In this document: one piece after another, positions 8,035 to 16,338 of the stretch
Position numbering within the stretch: position 1 is the first letter of the stretch
Layout of the letters: each line of letters opens with the position of its first letter
NCBI GenBank assembly: GCA_034189085.1
Contig: JAXHVH010000013.1
Span: forward strand, 1-52,250
Reading direction: 5' to 3'
From: M55B129 sp034189085
GTDB taxonomy: Bacteria; Bacillota; Dethiobacteria; DTU022
Length of the DNA stretch: 52,250 bases
Notes under the pieces: model-generated
Database searches by the model: none
Told to the model about the DNA's origin: nothing
The model's input: only the letters and a program-made list of their open reading frames with translations
Made by a program: the position numbers and the translations under genes

Positions 8035-8224
8035 TATATATTTATAAAAAATTTTACGTTTTTAAAGCATCACCTGAGACTAATTATTAATATTATATAT
8101 ATTGTGAGAGTACAGATAATTTTGGCAATATAAAGATATTTTATATTATAAATCATGTTGTAGAAATGTTTTAGGTAAGAAAGGGCCGTGGGGTCTTAAT
8201 GGGAAGCGGTTAATTTGCGCTTAA

Positions 8225-8383
8225 TTATTTGTACTTGATGGTAAACTCTTCGCCTTTGACCATGGGGCCAACGGCATTGTAGGGGGTTAAATCGAGGGTG
8301 CGGTTGTAGAGACTGCGGCGGGCCAGCATTTTCTGCCTTTTCTTCCTCCGCTCTCTTTTGGGACGGCGGTCGGGATGGCTCAC
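8225..8383 (-). CDS. 52-residue basic small protein, uncharacterised
   Basis: Reading the minus strand, AGGAGG lies 8 bases before a GTG that opens a 52-codon frame. The first half is extremely basic (about half of the first 25 residues are Arg or Lys, with runs such as RRPKRERRKKRQK); the second half reads YNRTLDLTPYNAVGPMVKG and ends EFTIKYK. The clear ribosome site and the change from a basic to an ordered-looking half argue for a real gene. A longer overlapping frame (8196-8513) in another phase lacks a ribosome site. No function is recognised; nucleic-acid or ribosome binding is plausible from charge only. Confidence 0.68.
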   Translation of the reverse strand: MSHPDRRPKRERRKKRQKMLARRSLYNRTLDLTPYNAVGPMVKGEEFTIKYK

Positions 8384-8522
8384 TGACGGCACCTCCTTTT
8401 CTGAAAAGCAGCTTCTTCCTCCTCCCTGCTCTGCCCAGGGCGAGGAATATCATAATTATAACTGTTAATATTTCGCCGGAACAGCTTCTATTCCTGCGAT
8501 CTTTGCTGTGCACAGTATTTGT

Positions 8523-9320
8523 TTAGCCTTTGCGGCGAAAGAAGTTAAGAAAGGAAAACCGGCCCTCTGTTCTGTCCGGGAATTCCTCGGCCGGGGGCAG
8601 GTCCAGGGGGCGACCGGCGATAACGGCGGCCGGGCGGCCGGTTAAATAGGTCCGGGCTGCTTCTTTGCCGCTGTGCTCTTCTACTGCTTCGACTGCTTTT
8701 CTCAGCTCCCGCAGGCGGGTGCCCGGGTTATGGGCATCGGTAGCCAGCAGGTGGACCAGGTTGGCCTCCAGCATGTAACGAGCCAGCTTTTCGGCATCCG
8801 GGCCAAGGTGGCCGCTGAAGGCGACCCAGGTGACCTGGAATATGGCCCCGGCCCGGTGCAGGCGGTGCAGCAGCTGCGGCTCCCTGGCCAGGGCTGCAGT
8901 CCGCTCGGGGTGGGGAATGATGGGCCGGTAACCGTCAATTGAGAGCCTGAAGAGCAGCTCCTCGGTGTAAACAGGCAGGGGCTGGGCAAAGGGCAGTTCC
9001 AGCAGGATGTAGGAGCTGTTGTTGAGGGTAAGCGTTTCCCCGCGGCGCAGGCGCTCGTCGAGATTGGGATCGATATGCGGCTCGCTTCCGGGCAGGACAA
9101 CCAGGGGGATCTCCTGGCGGGCCAGCTCTTCCTGCATCACACGGAGGCGCTCGAGAATCAGGGACGGGGTTGGCCGGCCCTCCATGCTGTGGGGGGTGGC
9201 CACCACGGTAGAGAAACCGGAGGCAACCAGGGCCCGGGCCAGGAGCAGCGATTCGCTCATGGACCGGGGCCCGTCGTCAAGGCCCGGCAGGATGTGGTTG
9301 TGGATGTCGATAGAGCTCAT
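8523..9320 (-). CDS. YwqE/CpsB-type PHP-domain tyrosine phosphatase
   Basis: 265 residues. PHP-fold metal-dependent phosphatase that dephosphorylates bacterial tyrosine kinases controlling capsule or exopolysaccharide export. Metal-binding motifs are visible: DIHNHILPGLDDG at the N-terminus, ATPH after strand two, the glutamate in GSEPHID, IPHPER, and TDAHN near residue 200. No BY-kinase gene is in the window. I prefer the ATG at 9320 (AGGGTGG 9 bases upstream) to the GTG four codons earlier. It follows the CoA-transferase gene by about 20 bases, so it may be co-transcribed although the functions look unrelated. Confidence 0.85.
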   Translation of the reverse strand: MSSIDIHNHILPGLDDGPRSMSESLLLARALVASGFSTVVATPHSMEGRPTPSLILERLRVMQEELARQEIPLVVLPGSEPHIDPNLDERLRRGETLTLNNSSYILLELPFAQPLPVYTEELLFRLSIDGYRPIIPHPERTAALAREPQLLHRLHRAGAIFQVTWVAFSGHLGPDAEKLARYMLEANLVHLLATDAHNPGTRLRELRKAVEAVEEHSGKEAARTYLTGRPAAVIAGRPLDLPPAEEFPDRTEGRFSFLNFFRRKG

Positions 9321-9339
9321 ATGGTCAGCCACCCTACTC

Positions 9340-10908
9340 TTAGTTTTTCGCCCTGGCGATTATCTCTTTTAACTTGCCCCACTGCGGTTTAAAAATATCG
9401 GGATCCATTGTTTTCAGGGAAGGAGAAACCGCAGGGCTGAAGGGCAGCAGAGCAAGGACATCCTTCTCCAGGTCAATGCCCGGGGCAATTTCGATCAGGG
9501 TTATTTTACTGTCAATGATCTGGAAAACAGCCCTCTCGGTAACGTAGAAGACCGGCTGTTTGATCTGACCGGCATATTTTCCGCTGAAGGTAACCTGATC
9601 CACTTTCTCCACAAATTTATTGCTTTTCCCTTCTTTCTTGATTACCATTTTACCGTCCCCGAATTCAAGTTCGGCTTTTGAGGTAAAGGTGCTGCAGAAA
9701 ACTACTTTTTTGCTGGTCTGTGATATATTGACAAATCCACCGGGCCCGGTAACAATATTACCAAATTTGCTGACGTTAACATTGCCTTCGCTGTCAATCT
9801 GGGCCGCCCCGAGGTAGGTCACATCCAGTCCCCCGCCGTCATAGAAATCAAACATGGCGGCATGCTCGATGACGGCTTCGGCATTGAAAGCCGCGCCGAA
9901 ATCAAAGCGGGCGCTGGCCGGCACTCCGCCGAAAATACCAATTTCAGTGGTCAGAGTCATTTCATCGCTGACTCCTTCTTCCGCCGCTACCGCCGATATG
10001 TTGGTGGGAATACCCACACCCAGGTTGACTACCGAATTGGGGGCCAGCTCAGCAGCAGCCCGGCGGGCTACTATTTTTTTCTCATTCATCTCCAGGGGCG
10101 GGATATCGCCCATGGGCACCTTGATGTCACCGGCAAAAGCCGGATTGTAGTAGGTCTGCTGGGTCTGCATGTGATTCTCAGGTTTGGCTGTGAAGACATA
10201 ATCCACCAGGGTGCCGGGCACACGCACTTTCTTGGGATGGAGGGTACCCTCCTTGGCGACCTGCTCCACCTGGGCCAGCACTATACCGCCGCTGTTTTTG
10301 GCAGCCATGGCCAGGGGAAGCGCCTCCAGGATAGCCATCTCGCGATCCATGGTCAGGTTGCCGTTTTCATCGGCCACCGAGCCGCGGATGATGGCTACGT
10401 CAATGGGGAATTTTTTATAAAAGAGCCATTCTTCGCCGCCCAGTTCGATCACTTCGACCAGGTCTTCGGTAGTTTTAGCCGTTATTTTTCCTCCTTCAAG
10501 ACGAGGATCGACATATGTTCCCAGTCCTACTTTGGTAATTACGCCAGGCTTATTGCCGGCTACAGCCCTCCACAACTGGCAAACCACGCCCTGAGGAATA
10601 AGGTAGCATTCAATCTTTCCTTCCTGGACCATTTCCGCCATGAGCGGGGCGCCGGCTGTATTGCCGCAGTAAAGCCTTTTGATCAGACCTTCATGGGCCA
10701 GATGGCCCGACCCCTTTTCTTTGTGATCGCCGCTGGTACTGCTGTGAACCAGGGTAATATCTTTTGGATGGTCGGTAGCCAGAAATCTTTTCTCAATTTC
10801 TACAGCCAGCTCTTCAGGCCAGCCGGCCAGACCGAGAACGCTCGCTCCCAGGGTTGCTCCATCCTTGATCAACGCCGCTGCCTGTTCCGCACTAATCGCT
10901 TTCGACAC
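9340..10908 (-). CDS. Acyl-CoA:acetate/propionate CoA-transferase (family I, fused subunits)
   Basis: 522 residues, the size of single-chain propionate CoA-transferase-like enzymes in which the alpha and beta halves of 3-oxoacid CoA-transferases are fused. It moves CoA between carboxylic acids through a glutamyl-CoA intermediate; the catalytic glutamate is in LTTEIGIFGG (residue ~330), preceded by the glycine-rich VVNLGVGIPTN. The start is the GTG at 10908 with AGGAG 8 bases upstream, giving the usual MSKAISAEQAA N-terminus; a GTG three codons earlier would have no spacer. In an amino-acid fermenter it would activate short or branched acids. The exact substrate cannot be read. Confidence 0.88.
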   Translation of the reverse strand: MSKAISAEQAAALIKDGATLGASVLGLAGWPEELAVEIEKRFLATDHPKDITLVHSSTSGDHKEKGSGHLAHEGLIKRLYCGNTAGAPLMAEMVQEGKIECYLIPQGVVCQLWRAVAGNKPGVITKVGLGTYVDPRLEGGKITAKTTEDLVEVIELGGEEWLFYKKFPIDVAIIRGSVADENGNLTMDREMAILEALPLAMAAKNSGGIVLAQVEQVAKEGTLHPKKVRVPGTLVDYVFTAKPENHMQTQQTYYNPAFAGDIKVPMGDIPPLEMNEKKIVARRAAAELAPNSVVNLGVGIPTNISAVAAEEGVSDEMTLTTEIGIFGGVPASARFDFGAAFNAEAVIEHAAMFDFYDGGGLDVTYLGAAQIDSEGNVNVSKFGNIVTGPGGFVNISQTSKKVVFCSTFTSKAELEFGDGKMVIKKEGKSNKFVEKVDQVTFSGKYAGQIKQPVFYVTERAVFQIIDSKITLIEIAPGIDLEKDVLALLPFSPAVSPSLKTMDPDIFKPQWGKLKEIIARAKN

Positions 10909-10984
10909 ATGCAACACTCCTTTTCCAAATTTATCGTTTATTAAAATTCACATTAAACTTGTAATACAATATTTTAAAGCTAAC

Positions 10985-11140
10985 TCACGCCGGTATAGTG
11001 GGCACTTTGGCACAGGCGGGCTCGTGGACAGGGATAATTGTATCGGCCAGGGCCCGGATCCTGGCCTGGCTGTCATAGGCCGCAGCGGCATCGATGTGGA
11101 TGGCCGGGGGAATGGGATGGATAATATAAGTAGCGGTCAT
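10985..11140 (-). pseudogene. Orphan C-terminal tail of an MBL-fold hydrolase (lactonase-like)
   Basis: 51-codon frame whose ATG overlaps the murC stop as ATGA, with AAGGAG upstream inside murC. The translation (IPPAIHIDAAAAYDSQ..., then ALADTIIPVHEP) matches the final helix, strand and last metal-ligand histidine of N-acyl-homoserine-lactonase-like MBL hydrolases (usual form LPGHDP). The catalytic HxHxDH region is absent and the sequence before it is murC, so it cannot be an active hydrolase. Either a remnant left by deletion or a small tail that is still translated by coupling to murC. Confidence 0.6.
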
Positions 11141-12540
11141 TTTTTCTCCTTTAACAGTTCCAGGATGCGCGGTGCGGCGGCAGTGACATCGCCTGCGCCC
11201 ATGGTGATAATCAGGTCTCCCGGGCGGGCCAGGGCGGCGGCTTCCTTTTCCAGGGCCTTGATATCGCTGTTGTAGACTACCGGTATTCTGCTGCGGCTGC
11301 GGATTGCTTCAGCCAGCGTTTCGGCTGATATTCCCGGCAGGGGCTCTTCGCCGGCGCCGTAAATGTCGTGGAGGAAAAGATAGTCTGCGCCGCTGAAGGC
11401 GGAGGCAAAACCATCGAACCGGGCGGCGGTGCGGCTGTAGCGGTGGGGCTGGAAAAGGCAGATGATCCGGCTGCCCGCCAGGCGGGCCGCTTCCAGGGTG
11501 GACTTGACTTCGGTGGGGTGGTGAGCATAGTCGTCGATGACGGAAATATCGCCGGCGGTGCCGATGCGCTCGAAACGGCGCTTCACCCCGTTGAAGGAAG
11601 CCAGGGCCGGGGAACAGCTGGCCGGGTCAATTCCCAGGCAGTCAGCCAGGGCCAGGGCACCCACGGCGTTGCTGATGTTATGGCGTCCGGGAATATTTAA
11701 AGTTATGGCGGAAGCGCAGGGTGAGGAGTAACGAGTCAAATTAAACTGCGAGCCGCTGCCCTGAAAAGTAATCTTCCCGGCAGCGTAATCTACGGGCCAA
11801 TCTGCCCTGGTGGTAAGGCCGTAGGAGACAACCCTGCATTCGAGGCGGCAAGCCATTTCGCGCAGGGCCGGGTCGTCGAAACAGAGGACGGCGGTGCCTT
11901 CCGGCGGCAGGTTGTGCAGGAATTTTTCGTAGGCCTGCAGCAGCTTACCGTAGTCATTATTGTAATGCTCCAGGTGGTCCGGTTCAATACCGGTAACCAG
12001 AATCAGGCGCGGAAAATAGCGGGTGAAGGAACTGTCGCTTTCGTCGGCTTCGGCCACCAGGTAGGGGCCTGAACCGAGGCGGGCGTTTCGGCCATAGGCC
12101 GGCAGAACGCCGCCGATGACGGCGGTAGGATCGAGGCCAGCCGCTTCAAGGAGCAGGGCGATCATGGCCGTGGTGGTCGTTTTGCCGTGAGCTCCGGCCA
12201 CGGCAATACCGAAGGAACTGTTAAGCAGATCCGCCAGCAGTTCGGAGCGGTGCCAGAGGGGCAGGCCGCGGCGGGCTGCCTCCTTCATTTCCGGGTTATC
12301 GGGGGCGATAGCCGTGGAGTAAACAACCAGCCCGGCCGAACCGAGATTGGCCGGGTGGTGCCCGATGAAAATGGCCGCCCCGCGGGCCGCCAGATCTTCT
12401 GTGAGTGGTGAAGCCTTAAGGTCGGAGCCGCTGACCCGGTAGCCTTTCTGGAGGAGGATCTGGGCCAGGGCACTCATGCCGTAACCACCGATACCAATGA
12501 AGTAAACATCTTTTATGTCAGAGGGTAGGGTCAAAAGCAA
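11137..12540 (-). CDS. murC: UDP-N-acetylmuramate--L-alanine ligase
   Basis: 467 residues. Adds L-alanine to UDP-MurNAc with ATP, the first peptide step of peptidoglycan synthesis. Domain order is complete: N-terminal UDP-binding Rossmann-like GIGGYGMSALAQIL, central ATPase with GAHGKTTTTAM and the EADESDSSF motif, and the C-terminal Mur ligase domain with DDYAHHPTEV. The start is TTG 12540 or the TTG two codons later, which has better spacing from AAAGGA. The usual mur/fts cluster is absent around it, so this is a displaced murC. The stop overlaps the downstream 51-residue frame. Confidence 0.95.
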   Translation of the reverse strand: MLLTLPSDIKDVYFIGIGGYGMSALAQILLQKGYRVSGSDLKASPLTEDLAARGAAIFIGHHPANLGSAGLVVYSTAIAPDNPEMKEAARRGLPLWHRSELLADLLNSSFGIAVAGAHGKTTTTAMIALLLEAAGLDPTAVIGGVLPAYGRNARLGSGPYLVAEADESDSSFTRYFPRLILVTGIEPDHLEHYNNDYGKLLQAYEKFLHNLPPEGTAVLCFDDPALREMACRLECRVVSYGLTTRADWPVDYAAGKITFQGSGSQFNLTRYSSPCASAITLNIPGRHNISNAVGALALADCLGIDPASCSPALASFNGVKRRFERIGTAGDISVIDDYAHHPTEVKSTLEAARLAGSRIICLFQPHRYSRTAARFDGFASAFSGADYLFLHDIYGAGEEPLPGISAETLAEAIRSRSRIPVVYNSDIKALEKEAAALARPGDLIITMGAGDVTAAAPRILELLKEKK

Positions 12541-12586
12541 GTTCCTTTCACAGGTTGAGTTGAGTGTTTAATTCTGCTGAATTCGC

Positions 12587-13012
12587 TTATCTTAAATTTT
12601 TTGTAATTTGGTGTAAGAAAATCTCAAAGTCATCAAGATTCTGCTGCAAGATATCATAGAGTAAATCTGTGTCGACAGCCCAGTACTGGTGGACCAGACG
12701 ATTGCGAAAAAGCGCCATAGCAATGAGTTTCTCTCCAACAAAATTATCATTAAGGATGCCCTGTTCAGCCAGCACCCTAAAAGAATCGCTGAAATCTTCA
12801 GGAACACGAAAACCGTTCTTACTGATCAGATGGTTAGACAAATCAATCGCGGATTCTATAGCTACAATGAGGTTATATTTGGCACTGCTCAGCAGATGTG
12901 GATCGGTACGTATAGTTTCAAGGTCTTTCTGAGCCAACTCCTTCAGAAGATTCAAGGCGCTGTTTAACTGCGATTTTAAATTTGTTAGTACTTCAGCTTC
13001 ATATTTCAGCAT
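12587..13012 (-). CDS. hepT: HepT-family HEPN ribonuclease toxin (DUF86)
   Basis: 141-residue all-helical HEPN protein. The catalytic R-x4-H-x-Y motif is intact (RNRLVHQY near residue 105). HepT toxins cleave RNA and are silenced by AMPylation of the motif tyrosine by the partner MntA. The ATG follows the mntA stop by a single base, with AGGAGG 7 bases upstream, so the pair is translated together, nucleotidyltransferase first. Both genes are AT-richer than murC and tsaD on either side, consistent with acquisition as a module. Confidence 0.88.
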   Translation of the reverse strand: MLKYEAEVLTNLKSQLNSALNLLKELAQKDLETIRTDPHLLSSAKYNLIVAIESAIDLSNHLISKNGFRVPEDFSDSFRVLAEQGILNDNFVGEKLIAMALFRNRLVHQYWAVDTDLLYDILQQNLDDFEIFLHQITKNLR

Positions 13013-13013
13013 T

Positions 13014-13430
13014 TTATGCCTCCTGCATGTACCTACGACGATAAGGTTGAAAATCAAAATAGCGCTGAAGAGTACTCACTTCAAAAGCAGTTCTTTTCCG
13101 ATCGTCCTTCACGAATACCTTCAACCCTTTTTTGATCACCATGTAACAAAAAGGTGGCGGAGCATTATTTAAAACTTTTAGATCGACCGGTAGCTTCAAT
13201 GCAGATTCTATTTTTTCTTCCAGTAGCAGCTCATATTTAAGCATTTCATTTGTCGGCATTTCATTTATGTACACAGCAAGATCAATATCGCGAAAATTAT
13301 CGCCTTCAGCAAAGGATCCATGTACATAGGCAAAAAGGATTTCTTTTTCTCCAGCGATCAGGGCAGTTATCTTCTCGATTAACTGTTCTTTTTCATTTTT
13401 TTTCAGGTTAAGACTATCGATATCCTTCAA
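13014..13430 (-). CDS. mntA: MntA-family nucleotidyltransferase antitoxin
   Basis: 138 residues. Minimal nucleotidyltransferase with the intact active-site pattern GSF-x9-DxD (GSFAEGDNFRDIDLAVY at ~38-54). MntA antitoxins add AMP groups to HepT, switching it off (type VII toxin-antitoxin). The C-terminal part carries the PPPFCYMVIKKG strand common in this group. The start is TTG with GGAG about 10 bases upstream; no in-frame ATG exists before the active site. An extended -10 promoter lies just upstream. Confidence 0.87.
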   Translation of the reverse strand: MKDIDSLNLKKNEKEQLIEKITALIAGEKEILFAYVHGSFAEGDNFRDIDLAVYINEMPTNEMLKYELLLEEKIESALKLPVDLKVLNNAPPPFCYMVIKKGLKVFVKDDRKRTAFEVSTLQRYFDFQPYRRRYMQEA

Positions 13431-13889
13431 CGCAGTTCCACTCCCCGGGAATTTAATCGTGCTTCATCCAGATTATAGCATATTTTATTGCATTTGCCGA
13501 TTCGCTAAAGATTAACTTCTTCGATGTGCCGCTCCCGGGATGGGATAAGTGCGTCAATGCAAGTGATGAATTCTCAAACCAGGCAGGAGTGCTGAAAATG
13601 CAAATTTAAGAAAAGCTATAATTTTCTGATCTGTTTTGCATTATTACCTTTTATCTTCTTTTCGTCAACATTTTATGTTACTCGAACAACCGTTTTCAGC
13701 CCCGGGGAACAACCATTTACAAGCCCTCGACACAAATTCCAGTAAAAGTAATCCACAGTATGCACAGGCTTATCCACAGGCAAAAGCCTTACAAAAACAG
13801 CATCGGCGAGGTTATAAACAGTAGAAACAAAATGGTAACATAAATCCTGAAATATAATTACAAATGGCAGATCAAACAGACCCTAAGGA
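13431..13889. other. Non-coding region with a cluster of DnaA-box-like sites
   Basis: 459 bases between mntA and the end of tsaD. No convincing ORF. It contains one perfect DnaA box (TTATCCACA, 13770-13778) and three one-mismatch boxes in the same orientation at 13749-13757, 13758-13766 and 13812-13820, and a palindrome AACATTTTATGTT near 13668. The mntA promoter is at its left end. Confidence 0.6.
13482..13490 (-). promoter_or_regulatory. Extended -10 element before mntA
   Basis: Minus strand TGCTATAAT: a perfect TATAAT with the TGn extension, about 55 bases before the mntA start. No good -35 hexamer at 17 bases, as is common for extended -10 promoters. Confidence 0.55.
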
Positions 13890-14924
13890 TCAACTTTCCC
13901 CGATATTCAGGCCGGGGTAGGCATTGAGGTCAAGGGAAGCAAACTGTTTCCGGCAGTAGAGGGGGTAAGCGGCGGCGGCAATCATGGCTGCATTGTCGGT
14001 ACACAGTTCAAGGGGTGGGATGTAAAGCCCGGCGGAAGGAAGAGATTCGGCAAGTCGCAGGCCCATACGGCTGCGCAGGTAGCTGTTGGAAGCCACTCCG
14101 CCGGCCAGGAGGACACTTTCGGCCCTGTATTCAGCAGCGGCATTGATCGTTTTCTCCACCAGCACTTCCACCAGGGCTTCCTGGAAAGAAGCCACCAGGT
14201 CGGCCATGTTCACCCTTTCACCGCGGCGGCGGGCGTGGTAAAGGTGGTTGATCACCGCCGTTTTCAGGCCGCTGAAGCTGAAAGAAAATCGGTTTTCTTC
14301 ATCCAGCCAGGCCCGGGGAAAGTCAATGGCCTGAGGGTTGCCCTCCCGGGCCAGTTTGTCAATCAGCGGGCCGCCGGGATAGCCCAGTTCCAGGTAACGG
14401 GCTATTTTATCAAAAGCCTCCCCGGCCGCGTCGTCGATGGTGCGGCCCAGGGGAATGATAGAATCTTCCTCCGGCAGGAGGAGCAGCTCGGTGTGGCCGC
14501 CGGAGACAACCAGGACAACAGCCGGATAGCGGCGGGGTGCACCGTCCAGGTAATTGGCATGGAGGTGGGCCTGGAGGTGGTTGACGGCAATCAGGGGCAG
14601 GCGCAGGGCATAGGCCAGGGCTTTGGCCGTGGCCACGCCCACCAGGAGAGCGCCCACCAGGCCTGGCCCGTGTGAAACAGCAATCGCCTGCAGGTCGCTG
14701 AATGCAGCTCCCGCTTCCTGCAGTGCTTCGTCTATGAGGGTGTTGACCAGGACCAGGTGGCGGCGGGAGGCTATCTCGGGCACCACCCCGCCGTAACGGG
14801 CGTGCAGTTCCACCTGGGAGGAAACAAGGCTGCTGAGGATACGCCGCCCACCTGCTACGACAGCAGCTGAAGTTTCATCGCAGGAGGTTTCAATCCCCAG
14901 GATGAGGGTTTCTTCAGTTTCCAC
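13890..14924 (-). CDS. tsaD: tRNA N6-threonylcarbamoyladenosine transferase TsaD
   Basis: 344 residues. Transfers the threonylcarbamoyl group to A37 of ANN-decoding tRNAs, working with TsaB and TsaE. ASKHA-fold markers are intact: GIETSCDETSAAVV at the N-terminus, the metal-binding HxxxH in NHLQAHLHANY, VSGGHTELLL, and GGVASNSYLR near the C-terminus. I choose GTG 14924 because GGAGGG precedes it and the protein then begins just before LILGIETSCD; GTG 14963 would add 13 residues. Either start overlaps the end of rimI. Last gene of the tsaE-tsaB-rimI-tsaD operon. Confidence 0.95.
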   Translation of the reverse strand: METEETLILGIETSCDETSAAVVAGGRRILSSLVSSQVELHARYGGVVPEIASRRHLVLVNTLIDEALQEAGAAFSDLQAIAVSHGPGLVGALLVGVATAKALAYALRLPLIAVNHLQAHLHANYLDGAPRRYPAVVLVVSGGHTELLLLPEEDSIIPLGRTIDDAAGEAFDKIARYLELGYPGGPLIDKLAREGNPQAIDFPRAWLDEENRFSFSFSGLKTAVINHLYHARRRGERVNMADLVASFQEALVEVLVEKTINAAAEYRAESVLLAGGVASNSYLRSRMGLRLAESLPSAGLYIPPLELCTDNAAMIAAAAYPLYCRKQFASLDLNAYPGLNIGES

Positions 14925-15408
14925 CCCTGGCCCCTCCCTCCCTTTTATTTCTTCTTTTCCCACCCCGGAGGGGTTTGGTCATGATCAGGGCATCCTCGTC
15001 GCTGTAATAGTGAAGGCGGCGGCCGCAGACGGCAAAGCCGTGCTTTTCGTAGAACTGGCGGGCAGCCCTGTTGCTGGGACGCACTTCCAGGGTAAAACTC
15101 CGGGGCTGGTGGGGCATTACAGTGTCAAACAGGGCTTTCAACAGCAGGGTGGCAATGCCGCGTCGTTGATACTCTTTAGCGACGGCCAGGGTGGTAAGAT
15201 GCACTTCATCGATGATGATCCAGCAGCCGATGTAGCCAATTACTTTTTCACCCAAACGGGCCACCAGGTAGCGGGCCAGGCGGTTGGTGTTCAGTTCGGT
15301 GATAAAAGATTCAGCCGGCCAGGGTTCACGAAAGGAAACCTGTTCCAGGGCGGCAACTTTTCCGATATCATGCATCTCCATGGGGGAAACGGTGATGGGC
15401 AGGTCCAT
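14914..15408 (-). CDS. rimI: Ribosomal protein alanine N-acetyltransferase RimI (GNAT)
   Basis: 164 residues. GNAT fold with acetyl-CoA-binding loop QRRGIATLL and the C-terminal NRAARQFYEKHGF motif; the family acetylates the N-terminus of ribosomal protein S18. The start is ATG one base after the tsaB stop; a longer frame reads back into tsaB and is rejected. Position between tsaB and tsaD is the standard Firmicute order. A basic, glycine-rich tail of ~20 residues follows the fold. Confidence 0.9.
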   Translation of the reverse strand: MDLPITVSPMEMHDIGKVAALEQVSFREPWPAESFITELNTNRLARYLVARLGEKVIGYIGCWIIIDEVHLTTLAVAKEYQRRGIATLLLKALFDTVMPHQPRSFTLEVRPSNRAARQFYEKHGFAVCGRRLHYYSDEDALIMTKPLRGGKRRNKREGGARGGN

Positions 15409-15409
15409 A

Positions 15410-16186
15410 TTATTTTTCAGCCTCGTTCCTTTTTTTCCTTTTCTTTGCGGCCAGACGCTCCGCCTCGGGGCGGCGCAGGTATATGGGCAGCAGCTTTTCA
15501 TAAGGGGCTTCCGGATCTTTCTGCAGGATCAACCGGGCCCGGCAGGCAACCAGGGCTGCGCGGCAGACCCGGTAGGGGGCCGGGGCGATGACAGCCTGGC
15601 CAGGCAGGGCTTCGCGCAGGGCATTAGTATAGCTGTGCAACCCCTCTCCCAGGAAAATAACCGGCCCGTCACAGGAACGCAGGGCTTTGGCCAGTTCATC
15701 CAGGGCAAGGGCCTGCGGTTCAAGCAAAGTTTCCAGGGGGTAAGGTTCTTCCGGCGAGCGGCGGTAGAGGGCGCTGTAGACCTGGCTGCGGCGGGCATCG
15801 AGCAGGGGACAGATCAGGGCACCGGGGCTGATGGCCGCTTCGGCAAGGGCTTCCAGGGTACAGACCGGCACGGCGGGAATGCCAAGGCCCTGGGCCAGGG
15901 CCCGGGCGGTAGATACACCGATGCGCAGGCCGGTAAAGGAGCCTGGACCGGCAGCAGCGGCCACCGCTTGCAGCTCTTCACGCTCCAGGCCCGCTTCCTT
16001 CAGCAGGGTGTCAAGCATGGGCATGAGGCGCTCGGAGTGGGTTTTCTTGATACTGGTGGTCATCTCCGCCAGCAGGCGGTCATCCTGCAGGAGGGCGACG
16101 CTGCAGGACAGGGTTGTGGTGTCGAGGCCCAGGATTAACAGGATTCGTTCCTCCCCAGGTAAAGGGTTCAGCTGATTATTTTCCAC
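15410..16186 (-). CDS. tsaB: tRNA t6A biosynthesis protein TsaB
   Basis: 258 residues. Non-catalytic ASKHA partner that dimerises with TsaD. Seen: GLDTTTLSCSVAL, the AAGPGSFTGLRIGVSTARALA block diagnostic of TsaB, and LLDARRSQVYSALY. GTG 16186 is the only standard start ahead of the fold, but it has no clear ribosome site; a GGGGAGG occurs further in, before the LILGLDTT segment, so the true start may be up to 15 residues later with a non-ATG codon. The C-terminus is strongly basic (KKRKKRNEAEK). About 150 bases separate it from tsaE. Confidence 0.93.
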   Translation of the reverse strand: MENNQLNPLPGEERILLILGLDTTTLSCSVALLQDDRLLAEMTTSIKKTHSERLMPMLDTLLKEAGLEREELQAVAAAAGPGSFTGLRIGVSTARALAQGLGIPAVPVCTLEALAEAAISPGALICPLLDARRSQVYSALYRRSPEEPYPLETLLEPQALALDELAKALRSCDGPVIFLGEGLHSYTNALREALPGQAVIAPAPYRVCRAALVACRARLILQKDPEAPYEKLLPIYLRRPEAERLAAKKRKKRNEAEK

Positions 16187-16338
16187 CCGTTTTGAATTAA
16201 TTTCTTATTTCCACCGGCAAGGTTAGCTGTCCTCAACTGCTTATTTTCACAATAGAAGATTCCATCTTGCCTGGATCTCCTTACTTGTAAAAAATTCCTT
16301 ACCTTTATACTATAGCATAATCCTGCGTCGCGATCAGG

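Noticed and set aside
8196..8513. 105-codon minus-strand ORF
   Set aside because: Different frame from the 52-codon gene it covers, no ribosome site, no family pattern; the shorter frame has AGGAGG at the right spacing.
9862..10944. 360-codon plus-strand ORF opposite the CoA-transferase
   Set aside because: Shadow of the real gene on the other strand; no ribosome site or domain.
13636..13824. 62-codon ORF over the DnaA-box cluster
   Set aside because: No ribosome site and composition of non-coding DNA.
16233..16265. 10-codon minus-strand frame with AAGGAG upstream, between tsaE and tsaB, as a possible leader peptide
   Set aside because: Spacing of 11 bases, no run of regulatory codons and no terminator behind it.
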